From contig NZ_VXCA01000020.1 of NCBI RefSeq assembly GCF_011369485.1, positions 1 through 42,570 on the forward strand: DNA of 42,570 bases. Direction: 5' to 3'. The notes beneath the pieces are model-generated. The model was not told the DNA's origin and did no database searches. It saw nothing but the letters and a program-made list of their open reading frames with translations. Position 1 is the stretch's first letter. Every line of letters begins with the position of its first letter. Below are positions 10,167 through 19,037 of the stretch, piece after piece. Made by a program: the position numbers and the translations under genes. The stretch comes from Pseudomonas atagonensis. GTDB lineage: Bacteria; Pseudomonadota; Gammaproteobacteria; Pseudomonadales; Pseudomonadaceae.

Positions 10167-11092
10167 TGGATATCGATCTGCTGAGCAATATTTTCTACGC
10201 CATGGTGCGTTGCGGTACGCCGCTGCTGTTGGTGGCGCTGGGGGAACTGATCTGCGAGAAGAGCGGTGTGCTCAATCTCGGGCAGGAAGGGATGATGCTG
10301 TTTGGCGCGGTGACCGGTTTTATCGTTGCCTTCAGCACCGGCGATCTGTGGCTCGGCGTTGTGCTCGCAATGCTCGCCGGGATGCTGCTGTCGTCGCTGT
10401 TTGCTCTGGTGGCGCTGGTGTTCAATGCCAATCAGGTGGCGACCGGGTTGGCGCTGACGATTTTTGGCGTGGGGCTGTCGACCTTCGTTGGCGCGGCGTG
10501 GGTCGGTAAACCATTGGCCGGGTTCGAGCCGTTGGCTATTCCGTACTTGAGTGAAATCCCGCTGATCGGGCGGATGCTGTTTGCTCAGGATCTGCTGGTG
10601 TATCTGTCGTTCGCACTGTTTACGCTGGTGGCGTGGGTGATCGTCAAAAGCCGTGTCGGCTTGATCATTCAAGCGGTTGGCGAGAACCCCGATGCGGCCA
10701 GTGCGATGGGCTTGCCGGTGTTGACCGTGCGCACGCTGGCCGTGTTGTTCGGCGGCGCGATGGCCGGACTGGCCGGGGCATATCTGTCGCTGGCGTACAC
10801 GCCGATGTGGGCAGAAAACATGACCGCCGGGCGCGGCTGGATTGCACTGGCATTGGTGGTGTTCGCCAGTTGGCGCGTGTGGCGGTTGTTGCTCGGCGCC
10901 TACCTGTTCGGGCTCGCCAGTATCCTGCACCTGGTGGCGCAGGGACTGGGGCTGGCGATTCCGTCGAGTCTGCTGGCGATGCTGCCATACGTGGCAACCA
11001 TTGTGGTGCTGGTGTTGTTGTCGCGCGATGCGGTGCGTACGCGGTTGTACGCGCCGGTTTCGCTGGGGCAGCCGTGGCAGTCAGGGCATTAA
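10166..11092 (+). CDS. ABC transporter permease 2, BMP/nucleoside type
   Basis: This 308-aa integral membrane permease carries the paralogous motif EKSGVLNLGQEGMMLFGAV near residue 32 and ENPDAASAMGL in the C-terminal half, both typical of the second permease of BMP-type nucleoside importers. Its ATG overlaps the preceding stop by one base. A GTG one codon upstream is possible but less likely. Its stop codon overlaps that of the convergent gene (shared TTAA), so no terminator fits between them. Confidence 0.92.
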   Translation: MDIDLLSNIFYAMVRCGTPLLLVALGELICEKSGVLNLGQEGMMLFGAVTGFIVAFSTGDLWLGVVLAMLAGMLLSSLFALVALVFNANQVATGLALTIFGVGLSTFVGAAWVGKPLAGFEPLAIPYLSEIPLIGRMLFAQDLLVYLSFALFTLVAWVIVKSRVGLIIQAVGENPDAASAMGLPVLTVRTLAVLFGGAMAGLAGAYLSLAYTPMWAENMTAGRGWIALALVVFASWRVWRLLLGAYLFGLASILHLVAQGLGLAIPSSLLAMLPYVATIVVLVLLSRDAVRTRLYAPVSLGQPWQSGH

Positions 11093-11508
11093 AGGGTTGC
11101 TGAGCGGGCCTCTTCGCGAGCAGGCTCTTGAACAGGCAACACTTGTGCAAAGCCCCACGCCAGCTCGAAGACCAGAAAAACCAGCAAGATCGAACTGGTA
11201 CCGTGCATCAGCGCATAGCCCTGCCAAGCCGCAAACAGAAACCGCGCCACCGCGTCATAACGGCCATAAAGCGCCTGCGGATCGCGAATCCGCAGCACCG
11301 CCCACACGCACACCACTGATCCCAACAGGTTCGCCATCAGCACATGCGCAGGCTGGAATTCCGGCAAGTCACCCGGCAAATTCAGCGCGGTCAAAAAACC
11401 ATGCAGTGCGGCAAAACTCCACGGTGTGGCAAAGGCTGCCGTCACGATCAGGTCATACCAGGCACTGCCGCGCACCACGTTTCGATACTGCTGCGAAGTC
11501 CACATCAT
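11089..11508 (-). CDS. Small four-helix membrane protein, function unknown
   Basis: This 139-aa protein has four predicted hydrophobic helices (around YDLIVTAAFATPWSFAALHG, VLMANLLGSVVCVWAVLRI, the segment after YDAVARFLFAAWQGYALMHG, and SSILLVFLVFELAWGFAQVL). I do not recognise a characterised family. I chose ATG 11508, with TGGAG just upstream, over the longer opening at 11568, because a MerR-type promoter lies at 11539-11568 and would fall inside the longer frame. It is divergent from a MerR regulator, which probably controls it. Confidence 0.75.
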   Translation of the reverse strand: MMWTSQQYRNVVRGSAWYDLIVTAAFATPWSFAALHGFLTALNLPGDLPEFQPAHVLMANLLGSVVCVWAVLRIRDPQALYGRYDAVARFLFAAWQGYALMHGTSSILLVFLVFELAWGFAQVLPVQEPAREEARSATL

Positions 11509-11538
11509 CCATGCTCCAGAAATTTGAGGAGCAGGCAC

Positions 11539-11568
11539 GGTAAAGCCTGGAGTATGCTCCAGGGTCAA
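11539..11568 (-). promoter_or_regulatory. MerR-type operator-promoter for the membrane protein
   Basis: Reading the minus strand, a TTGACC -35 element (11568-11563) is followed by the dyad CCTGGAGCATACTCCAGG and a weak TTTACC or TTACCG -10 element at 18-19 bp spacing. A long spacer filled by a palindrome is the hallmark of promoters activated by MerR-family proteins through DNA untwisting. The divergent merR-like gene begins 20 bp away. Confidence 0.75.
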
Positions 11569-11588
11569 GACCTCTTTTGTGAGCCAGC

Positions 11589-11939
11589 ATGCGCATCGGT
11601 GAATTGGCCCAGGCCAGCGCAGTCAGCCGCGACACTTTGCGTTTCTACGAGCAGCGCGGGTTGATCGCGGCGCAACGCAGCGCCAACGGTTATCGCGACT
11701 ATCCGCCGGAGATGGTGCAACTGGTGCTCTACATCAAGACCGCGCAACGGCTGGGCTTTACCCTCGGCGAGATTGGCAACAGCGTCGCCGCCCTGTGGAA
11801 TGCACCCGACCCGGATAACGCCGTGGCGCAGTTGCTGCGCGACAAATTGCAACTGATCGAAACCCGCATGAGCGAACTCGACGACTTGCGTCATGATTTG
11901 CAACAACGGCTCGGTCAGGCGTGTCCATTGAATCCGTGA
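11589..11939 (+). CDS. MerR-family transcriptional regulator
   Basis: This 116-aa protein has the N-terminal MerR winged helix (MRIGELAQASAVSRDTLRFY, then EQRGLIAAQRSANGYRDYP) and a following coiled coil of about 45 residues (LLRDKLQLIETRMSELDDLR). It is shorter than metal sensors of the family and has only one cysteine, near the C-terminus, so it lacks a CueR-like metal site. Other MerR proteins of this size sense oxidants or organic compounds. It probably acts on the palindromic long-spacer promoter beside it, and is likely cotranscribed with the reductase 25 bp downstream. Confidence 0.88.
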   Translation: MRIGELAQASAVSRDTLRFYEQRGLIAAQRSANGYRDYPPEMVQLVLYIKTAQRLGFTLGEIGNSVAALWNAPDPDNAVAQLLRDKLQLIETRMSELDDLRHDLQQRLGQACPLNP

Positions 11940-11964
11940 ACCGTAACTTTCAAGGAATCCCATC

Positions 11965-12651
11965 ATGTCCCAGGCAAAAAACGCACTGATCATTGGCGCC
12001 TCCCGTGGCTTGGGCCTCGGGTTGGTGAAAACCCTGCTGGCTGACGGCTGGCAAGTGACGGCCACCGTGCGCAATCCACAAAAGGCCGAGGCGCTGCAAG
12101 CGCTGGGCAAGGTGCGCATCGAGAAGCTGGACATGGACGACCAGCAAGCAGTAATCGCCTTGAGCCAGCAGCTCAAGGGCGAAACCTTCGACCTGCTGTT
12201 CGTCAACGCCGGGGTCAAAGGCCCGGACGTGCAGACGCCGGGCGGGGCGACGCTGGCCGAAGTCGGACAGCTGTTTTTCACCAACGCCGTGGCACCGATC
12301 AATCTGGCCCAGCGTTTTGTCGGGCAGATCCGCGATGGCAGCGGCGTGCTGGCGTTCATGAGTTCTGTGCTGGGCAGCGTAACCATGCCGGACGCGCCGG
12401 AACTGGCGTTGTACAAAGCGAGCAAGGCTGCGCTGAACTCGATGACCAACAGTTTCGTCACTCAGTTGGGTGAGCAGAAACTGACTGTGCTGTCGCTGCA
12501 CCCGGGTTGGGTGAAGACCGACATGGGTGGCGAAAATGCCGAGATCGATGTCGAGACCAGCACGCGCGGTTTGATTGATCAGGTCGAAGCGTTTGCCGGC
12601 AAGGGCGGCCATCACTTCGTCAACTACAAGGGTGAAACCATTCCCTGGTAA
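11965..12651 (+). CDS. Short-chain dehydrogenase/reductase
   Basis: This 228-aa cytoplasmic SDR has the NAD(P)-binding motif GASRGLGLG at residues 8-16, a serine in FMSSVLGS and the catalytic Y-x3-K as YKASK near residue 151. The C-terminus (KGGHHFVNYKGETIPW) resembles the sniffer/CsgA-like carbonyl reductase branch. The substrate cannot be read from the sequence. It follows the MerR gene by 25 bp, with an AAGGAA ribosome site, so induction by the same signal is likely. Confidence 0.88.
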   Translation: MSQAKNALIIGASRGLGLGLVKTLLADGWQVTATVRNPQKAEALQALGKVRIEKLDMDDQQAVIALSQQLKGETFDLLFVNAGVKGPDVQTPGGATLAEVGQLFFTNAVAPINLAQRFVGQIRDGSGVLAFMSSVLGSVTMPDAPELALYKASKAALNSMTNSFVTQLGEQKLTVLSLHPGWVKTDMGGENAEIDVETSTRGLIDQVEAFAGKGGHHFVNYKGETIPW

Positions 12652-12665
12652 ACCCACAAATCCCC

Positions 12666-12754
12666 TGTAGGAGTGAGCCTGCTCGCGATAGCGGTTTGTC
12701 AGATACAAATCATTCGACTGACACACCGCTATCGCGAGCAGGCTCACTCCTACA
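12666..12754. repeat. REPIN (paired inverted REP elements)
   Basis: Two copies of the GAGTGAGCCTGCTCGCGATA core face each other across a 17-bp spacer, 89 bp in all, with one mismatch between the 36-bp arms. The same 89-bp design recurs at 16798 and 18936. It lies 14 bp after the SDR stop codon. The rest of the gap up to 12905 shows nothing recognisable. Confidence 0.9.
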
Positions 12755-12905
12755 AGGGCATTGTGTTGTCCGGTCGGGCGGGGCTTGCCCGATGCGGCGT
12801 TTTGTTTGAAACTGCGCACCTCGTCCTTCGCGGCGACCCTGGATCAGCAGACAGGGCATCACTGAGCTGGCAACCCTGAACCCCACTTTCAGAGGAGCCG
12901 GCAAA

Positions 12906-14264
12906 ATGCCCGCGACCCGTACCTGGTTAAAAAATCCCCTCGCTATTTTCACCTCCAACGAGCTTGATGCCCGTGGCGGTCTTGTGGTGCAAGACGGTGT
13001 CATCGTCGAAGTCCTCGCTGCCGGTCAACAGCCGTCCGCGCCATGCAATGAAGTGTTCGATGCCCGCGAACACGTGATCCTGCCGGGCCTGATCAACACC
13101 CACCATCATTTTTATCAAACCCTGACTCGCGCCTGGGCGCCGGTGGTCAATCAGCCGTTGTTCCCGTGGCTGAAAACCCTGTATCCGGTGTGGGCACGCC
13201 TGACCCCCGAGAAACTCGCCCTCGCCACCAAAGTCGCGCTGGCAGAACTGCTGCTCTCCGGTTGCACCACCGCTGCCGACCACCACTACCTGTTCCCGGA
13301 CGGCCTGGAAAACGCCATCGACGTGCAAGTCGAGACCGTGCGTGAACTGGGCATGCGTGCCATGCTCACTCGCGGCTCGATGAGCCTCGGCGAGAAGGAC
13401 GGCGGTCTGCCGCCGCAGCAGACCGTGCAGGAAGGTCAGGTGATTCTCGACGACAGTCAGCGCCTGATTCACGAGTACCACGAACGTGGCGATGGTGCGC
13501 AGATCCAGATCGCGCTGGCGCCTTGCTCGCCGTTCTCGGTAACCCCGGAAATCATGTCGGCCAGCGCCGAACTGGCGAACAAACTCGATGTGCGCCTGCA
13601 CACGCACCTCGCCGAAACCCTCGATGAAGAAGACTTCTGCCTGCAGCGTTTCGGCCTGCGCACCGTGGATTATCTGGACAGTGTCGGCTGGCTCGGCCCG
13701 CGCACCTGGCTGGCTCACGGCATCCACTTCAACCCGGACGAAATCGCCCGCCTCGGTCAGGCCGGCACCGGTATTTGCCATTGCCCAAGTTCGAACATGC
13801 GCCTGGCCTCCGGCATCTGCCCGAGCGTCGATCTGACCGACGCTGGCGCTCTGTTTGGCCTGGGCGTGGACGGTTCGGCGTCCAACGATGCCTCGAACAT
13901 GATTCTTGAAGCGCGTCAGGCCCTGTACATCCAGCGCTTGCGTTACGGCGCCGAGAAGATCACCCCGGAGCGTGTACTCGGCTGGGCAACCAAGGGTTCG
14001 GCGAGCCTGTTGGGGCGTACCGACATTGGTGAACTGGCGGTCGGCAAGCAGGCGGATCTGGCGTTGTTCAAGCTCGATGAACTGCGCTTCTCCGGCAGCC
14101 ACGACCCGATCTCGGCATTGCTGTTGTGCGGCGCGGACCGGGCGGATCGGGTGATGGTCGGCGGCAAGTGGCGTGTGGTTGACGGGCAGGTTGAAGGTCT
14201 TGACCTCAAGGGGCTGATCGCCGATCACAGCCAGGCGGCTCGCCAACTGATCGCCGGCACCTGA
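12906..14264 (+). CDS. 8-oxoguanine deaminase (amidohydrolase superfamily)
   Basis: This 452-aa metal-dependent deaminase belongs to the TrzA/AtzB-like branch. The metal ligands are visible: NTHHHFYQTLTR (H-x-H after beta strand 1), LHTHLAET, AHGIHF and the aspartate in GVDGSASNDAS. A close relative, PA0142 of P. aeruginosa, converts 8-oxoguanine to uric acid, and the motif set and neighbourhood (purine-type ABC transporter, adenine-type deaminase) match. Related enzymes act on hydroxyatrazine or guanine, so the exact substrate is inferred. A GAGGAG ribosome site precedes the ATG. Confidence 0.85.
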   Translation: MPATRTWLKNPLAIFTSNELDARGGLVVQDGVIVEVLAAGQQPSAPCNEVFDAREHVILPGLINTHHHFYQTLTRAWAPVVNQPLFPWLKTLYPVWARLTPEKLALATKVALAELLLSGCTTAADHHYLFPDGLENAIDVQVETVRELGMRAMLTRGSMSLGEKDGGLPPQQTVQEGQVILDDSQRLIHEYHERGDGAQIQIALAPCSPFSVTPEIMSASAELANKLDVRLHTHLAETLDEEDFCLQRFGLRTVDYLDSVGWLGPRTWLAHGIHFNPDEIARLGQAGTGICHCPSSNMRLASGICPSVDLTDAGALFGLGVDGSASNDASNMILEARQALYIQRLRYGAEKITPERVLGWATKGSASLLGRTDIGELAVGKQADLALFKLDELRFSGSHDPISALLLCGADRADRVMVGGKWRVVDGQVEGLDLKGLIADHSQAARQLIAGT

Positions 14265-14278
14265 TCCAACACCATCCC

Positions 14279-14306
14279 TGTAGGAGTGAGCCTGCTCGCT
14301 CCTACA
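14279..14306. repeat. Collapsed REPIN / hairpin after the deaminase
   Basis: This 28-bp element keeps only the outer ends of the local REPIN type: TGTAGGAGTGAG and CTCGCTCCTACA around CCTG. It looks like an 89-bp REPIN that lost its interior. It forms a strong hairpin between two convergent genes and may end transcription or block exonucleases, although it has no U tract. Confidence 0.75.
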
Positions 14307-14323
14307 TTAGCTTTGTGGTGGCA

Positions 14324-15415
14324 TCAAAGGCCCAGCAGCGACAGCATGATGAACGTCGCGAACAGCACAAAGTGCGTCATGCCCTCAATGGCATTGGTCT
14401 CGCCGTCATTCAGGTTGATCGCGCTGACGATCAGCGTGATGAAGATCATCACCGTCTGCACCGGTGTCATCGCCATCTGAAATGGCTGGCCGGTGTAGAG
14501 CGCCATCGCCTCCATCACCGGCACGGTCAGGATCACCGTCGACAGTGACGCGCCCATCGCAATGTTGACCACCGACTGCATGCGGTTGGCCAGCGCCGCG
14601 CGCAACGCGGTCAGAATCTCCGGCGCTGCAGATATCGCCGCCACCAGAATCGCCGTGATTACCGGCGGTGCGCCCGTCCCTTCCAGACCCAGATCGAGGG
14701 TTTTCGACATCACCTCGGCCAGTGCGCCGATCACCACCACACCGAACACCAGAATGCCGATAGACAACGCCAGGCTGACCGGTTTCGGCTCCTCTTGCGC
14801 GGGCTCTTTCTTGCGGCGTTTGTCCGGGTAGCTGTAGCTGAAAAAGTAACTGTGCGGGCCGACCTGCATGCGCAGGAACAACGCATAAAGCACCACCATC
14901 GCGCCGATGGTAAATGCTGAATAAACCTTCCAGTTGGCCTCTGGAATAAACTCCGGCACCACCATCGACACGCCCATCGCGGTGAGGATCATCACACTGT
15001 AACTGCGCGCCGAGTCGTCGTTGTAGGACTGCTCGCCGTGCTTGATCCCGCCCATCAGTGCGGCGAGGCCGAGGATGCCGTTGATGTCGAGCATCACCGC
15101 CGAATAAATCGTGTCGCGCACCAGCGTCGGCGAGGCTTCGTTGCTCATCATGATCGCCAGGATCACCACTTCCACCAACACGGCGGCCAGCGTGAGAATC
15201 ATCGTGCCGTAGGGGTCGCCGACTTTTTCCGCGAGCAACTCCGCCTGATGGGCGACGCGCATCGAGGCAGCGACGATGAAAGCGATCAGCACCAAACCAG
15301 AGATCAGCGCAACGATCTGGCCGCTGTGCAGCATCCAGTGTTCCAGCGGCCAGGCGACGCACGTGGCAATGACGGCCAGCAGCAGAAAGCTTTCTTGCTT
15401 GAGAATTGAGAGCAT
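14324..15415 (-). CDS. chaA: ChaA-type calcium/proton (cation) antiporter
   Basis: This 363-aa inner-membrane protein has about 11 helices and belongs to the Ca2+/cation antiporter (CaCA) superfamily. The two inverted alpha-repeats are visible: MMSNEASPTLVRDTIYSAVM (around residues 89-108) and the C-terminal counterpart ISAAPEILTALRAALANRMQ. An acidic, positively charged loop (YPDKRRKKEPAQEEPKP) separates the halves, as in ChaA. It should export Ca2+, and perhaps Na+ or K+, in exchange for protons at alkaline pH. It stands alone and is convergent with the deaminase gene. Confidence 0.9.
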   Translation of the reverse strand: MLSILKQESFLLLAVIATCVAWPLEHWMLHSGQIVALISGLVLIAFIVAASMRVAHQAELLAEKVGDPYGTMILTLAAVLVEVVILAIMMSNEASPTLVRDTIYSAVMLDINGILGLAALMGGIKHGEQSYNDDSARSYSVMILTAMGVSMVVPEFIPEANWKVYSAFTIGAMVVLYALFLRMQVGPHSYFFSYSYPDKRRKKEPAQEEPKPVSLALSIGILVFGVVVIGALAEVMSKTLDLGLEGTGAPPVITAILVAAISAAPEILTALRAALANRMQSVVNIAMGASLSTVILTVPVMEAMALYTGQPFQMAMTPVQTVMIFITLIVSAINLNDGETNAIEGMTHFVLFATFIMLSLLGL

Positions 15416-15546
15416 GGCGGGCCTTTTGCCGAGAGAGTCGAATGAGCTACTGACTGCGGGGCGGCGCTAACGTTTCGTTACACCTTAGCGCACCAGTGGA
15501 TGGCAGCCGCTTTCAGGCCTGCACTTTTATTGGCCTTGAGGGCGTT

Positions 15547-15610
15547 ATCGCGAGCAGGCTCACTCCTACAGGGGAACGCGTTCCCCTGTAGGAGTGAGCC
15601 TGCTCGCGAT
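15547..15610. repeat. Perfect 64-bp palindrome of two abutting REP elements
   Basis: Two REP copies meet in inverted orientation with no spacer. The arms 15547-15578 and 15579-15610 are exact reverse complements over all 32 bp (outer end ATCGCGAGCAGG, centre AACG|CGTT). The order of the arms is opposite to that of the 89-bp REPINs nearby. It lies upstream of the ABC binding-protein gene and downstream of the divergent chaA start. Confidence 0.95.
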
Positions 15611-15646
15611 GGCCGTTACGCGGTTTTGGAAGGTTTGTTGTCCTGT

Positions 15647-15662
15647 TGGTCAGCAATTTGCA
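15647..15662 (+). promoter_or_regulatory. Weak sigma-54-like promoter candidate
   Basis: TGGTCAGCAATTTGCA keeps GG and GC at the -24/-12 spacing of sigma-54 promoters and a good TTGCA half. The -24 half departs from TGGCACG at three positions. It ends 39 bp before the ATG of the binding-protein gene, where nitrogen control would make sense. This is a candidate only. Confidence 0.3.
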
Positions 15663-15701
15663 TTGACCCTGACCACACACAACAAAATGGAGCTCCAATT
15701 C

Positions 15702-16775
15702 ATGCAAATACGTCCGCTGCACAAACTGCTGTGCGCCGCCATCGGCCTGGGGATCAGCCTGAGCGCCAGCGCTGCCGATCCGTTGAAGGTCGGTTTCGTC
15801 TACATCGGCCCGATTGGCGACCACGGCTGGACGTATCAGCATGAACAGGGACGCAAGGCACTCGCGGAAAAATTCGGCAATCAGATCACCACCAATTACG
15901 TGGAGAACGTCGCCGAGGGCGCCGACGCCGAGCGGGTGATCCGCAACATGGCCAAGGACAAGTACGACCTGATCTTCACCACGTCCTTCGGCTACATGAA
16001 CCCAACGGTGAAAGTCGCCAAGCAGTTTCCCAAGGTGACCTTCGAGCACGCCACCGGCTACAAGCAGGACAAGAACCTCGGCACCTATCTGGCGCGCACC
16101 TATGAGGGCCGCTACGTCGGCGGTTTCCTCGCGGCGAAGATGACCAAAACCAAAAAGATCGGCTACGTCGCTTCGTTCCCGATCCCTGAAGTGATCCGCG
16201 ACATCAACGCCATTCAACTGGCCCTGAACAAGTACAACCCGGGCACCGAGATCAAAGTGGTGTGGGTCAATTCCTGGTTCGATCCGGGCAAAGAGGCCGA
16301 TGCCGCGAACGCGCTGATCGATCAGGGCGTCGACGTGGTGTTCCAGCACACTGACAGTCCAGCGCCGATTCAGGCGGCCGAGCGTCGTGGCGTATATGCC
16401 GTGGGTTACGCCTCGGACATGGCGCACTTCGGCCCGAAAGCGGTGCTGACTTCGATCGTCAACGACTGGGCGCCGCATTACATTCAGGCGACGCAAAGCG
16501 TGATCGACCACACCTGGAAACCCCAGGATTACTGGGGCGGGTTGAAGGAAGGCACGGTTGAACTGCCGATCAGCGATCTGGTGCCGGCACCGGTGAAAGC
16601 CGAGGCCGAGCAGATCATTGCCGATATCAAGAGCGGCGCGTTGCAGCCATTTACCGGGCCGATCAAGGATCAGAGCGGCGTGGAGAAGATCCCCGCAGGC
16701 GTTAGCGCTACCACGGCAGAACTGGCGTCGATGAACTATTACGTTGAAGGCATGAAGGCCGAGATGCCGAAGTAA
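15702..16775 (+). CDS. BMP-family ABC transporter substrate-binding protein
   Basis: This 357-aa periplasmic protein has a signal peptide at residues 1-23 (CAAIGLGISLSASAA, cleavage before DPLKVGF) and no lipobox cysteine. The mature part opens with VGFVYIGPIGDHGWTYQH, the standard start of basic-membrane-protein/PnrA-like binding proteins that bind nucleosides or purines. ATG 15702 has a GGAG site 9 bases upstream; the longer opening from 15594 is rejected because it starts inside a REP palindrome. It probably serves the ATPase and permeases at 7.5-11 kb, although it is separated from them by other genes. Confidence 0.92.
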   Translation: MQIRPLHKLLCAAIGLGISLSASAADPLKVGFVYIGPIGDHGWTYQHEQGRKALAEKFGNQITTNYVENVAEGADAERVIRNMAKDKYDLIFTTSFGYMNPTVKVAKQFPKVTFEHATGYKQDKNLGTYLARTYEGRYVGGFLAAKMTKTKKIGYVASFPIPEVIRDINAIQLALNKYNPGTEIKVVWVNSWFDPGKEADAANALIDQGVDVVFQHTDSPAPIQAAERRGVYAVGYASDMAHFGPKAVLTSIVNDWAPHYIQATQSVIDHTWKPQDYWGGLKEGTVELPISDLVPAPVKAEAEQIIADIKSGALQPFTGPIKDQSGVEKIPAGVSATTAELASMNYYVEGMKAEMPK

Positions 16776-16797
16776 TCCCGGGCCAATCTCCTTCCCC

Positions 16798-16886
16798 TGT
16801 AGGAGTGAGCCTGCTCGCGATAGCGGTGTGTCAGTCGACGTATCTGCATCTGACACACCGCTATCGCGAGCAGGCTCACTCCTACA
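16798..16886. repeat. REPIN with perfect 36-bp arms
   Basis: The 89-bp element has 36-bp exact inverted arms (outer end TGTAGGAGTGAGCC, inner end GGTGTGTCA) around a 17-bp spacer. It sits 22 bp after the binding-protein stop and 30 bp before the oxygenase start, so it occupies nearly the whole gap. Confidence 0.93.
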
Positions 16887-16916
16887 TTTGATCTTCAGCG
16901 CTCTCAAGGATTGTGT

Positions 16917-17882
16917 ATGGATCAGCTTCCGATCATCGACATCTCACCGCTCTACTCCGACAACGAAAACGCCTGGCCCGCCGTCGCCGAACAGATCGAC
17001 CACGCCTGCCGCGAATGGGGCTTTTTCTACATCAAGGGCCACCCGGTTTCGCCGCTGCGCATCGCCGAACTGCTGGATCACGCGCAACGTTTCTTTGCCC
17101 TGCCCGCCGCCGAAAAACTCAAGATCGACATCACCCGGACTCGCCACCACCGCGGCTACGGCGCCATCGCCACGGAACAACTCGACCCGAGCAAACCCAG
17201 CGACCTCAAGGAAACGTTCGACATGGGCCTGCACCTGCCGGCCAACCATCCCGAGGTGCTCGCAGAAAAACCTTTGCGCGGGCCGAACCGTCACCCTGCG
17301 CAAGCAGGATGGGAAGCGTTGATGGAGCAGCATTACCTTGACATGCAGGCTCTCGCACAAACCCTGCTGCGCGCCATGACGCTTGCGCTGGGCATCGAAC
17401 GGGATTTCTTCGACAGCCGCTTTCATGAGCCGGTCAGCGTGTTGCGCATGATCCATTACCCGCCTCGCCACACCGCCAGTTCCGCCGAGCAGCAAGGTGC
17501 CGGCGCACATACCGATTACGGCTGCATCACTCTGCTGTATCAGGACGCCGCTGGCGGCTTGCAGGTGAAAAACGTAAAAGGCCAGTGGATCGACGCACCG
17601 CCCATCGACGGCACGTTCGTGGTCAACCTCGGCGACATGATGGCGCGCTGGAGCAATGACCGTTATCGCTCGACACCGCACCGGGTGATCAGCCCGCTCG
17701 GGGTGGATCGCTACTCGATGCCGTTCTTCGCCGAGCCACACCCGGACACCCGTATCGAATGCCTGCCAGGATGTCAGGACGCACAGCATCCGGCGAAATA
17801 TCCGACGACCACCTGCGCCGAATTCCTGCTGTCGCGCTTCGCCGATACCTACGCTTATCGACGCGAACAAGAAGTAGTGTGA
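16917..17882 (+). CDS. Isopenicillin N synthase-like 2-oxoglutarate/Fe(II) oxygenase
   Basis: This 321-aa cytoplasmic oxygenase has an N-terminal DIOX_N segment (LPIIDISPLYSD, then HACREWGFFYIKGHPVS) and a C-terminal jelly-roll. The iron ligands H198, D200 (GAHTDYGCITLLYQD) and H255 (TPHRVISP) are present, and the 2-oxoglutarate-binding R-x-S is R265-Y-S. The family includes many enzymes of unknown substrate. Its place between the purine-binding protein and the adenine-type deaminase, as with PA0147 in P. aeruginosa, suggests a nucleobase-related substrate; that is inference. ATG 16917 is preferred over TTG 16911. Confidence 0.88.
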   Translation: MDQLPIIDISPLYSDNENAWPAVAEQIDHACREWGFFYIKGHPVSPLRIAELLDHAQRFFALPAAEKLKIDITRTRHHRGYGAIATEQLDPSKPSDLKETFDMGLHLPANHPEVLAEKPLRGPNRHPAQAGWEALMEQHYLDMQALAQTLLRAMTLALGIERDFFDSRFHEPVSVLRMIHYPPRHTASSAEQQGAGAHTDYGCITLLYQDAAGGLQVKNVKGQWIDAPPIDGTFVVNLGDMMARWSNDRYRSTPHRVISPLGVDRYSMPFFAEPHPDTRIECLPGCQDAQHPAKYPTTTCAEFLLSRFADTYAYRREQEVV

Positions 17883-17953
17883 TGGATCGCTTGGTCAGGT
17901 TTTGCCAATTGTTTCGGCGAGCATCTGTAGAATGCCGTCATTGCACCTGATGA

Positions 17954-18916
<963 letters not shown>

Positions 18917-18935
18917 GCCTCAGCGCATAACCCTT

Positions 18936-19024
18936 TGTAGGAGTGAGCCTGCTCGCGATAGCGGTGTGTCAGTTGGAACATTTGTATCTGACACTCCGCT
19001 ATCGCGAGCAGGCTCACTCCTACA
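18936..19024. repeat. REPIN between convergent genes
   Basis: This is an 89-bp inverted REP pair of the same family as 12666 and 16798, with one mismatch in the arms (GTGTGTCAG versus CTGACACTC). It lies between the deaminase stop codon and the convergent MFS gene, where it may act as a bidirectional hairpin. Confidence 0.92.
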
Positions 19025-19037
19025 ATTGGATCTGTGT

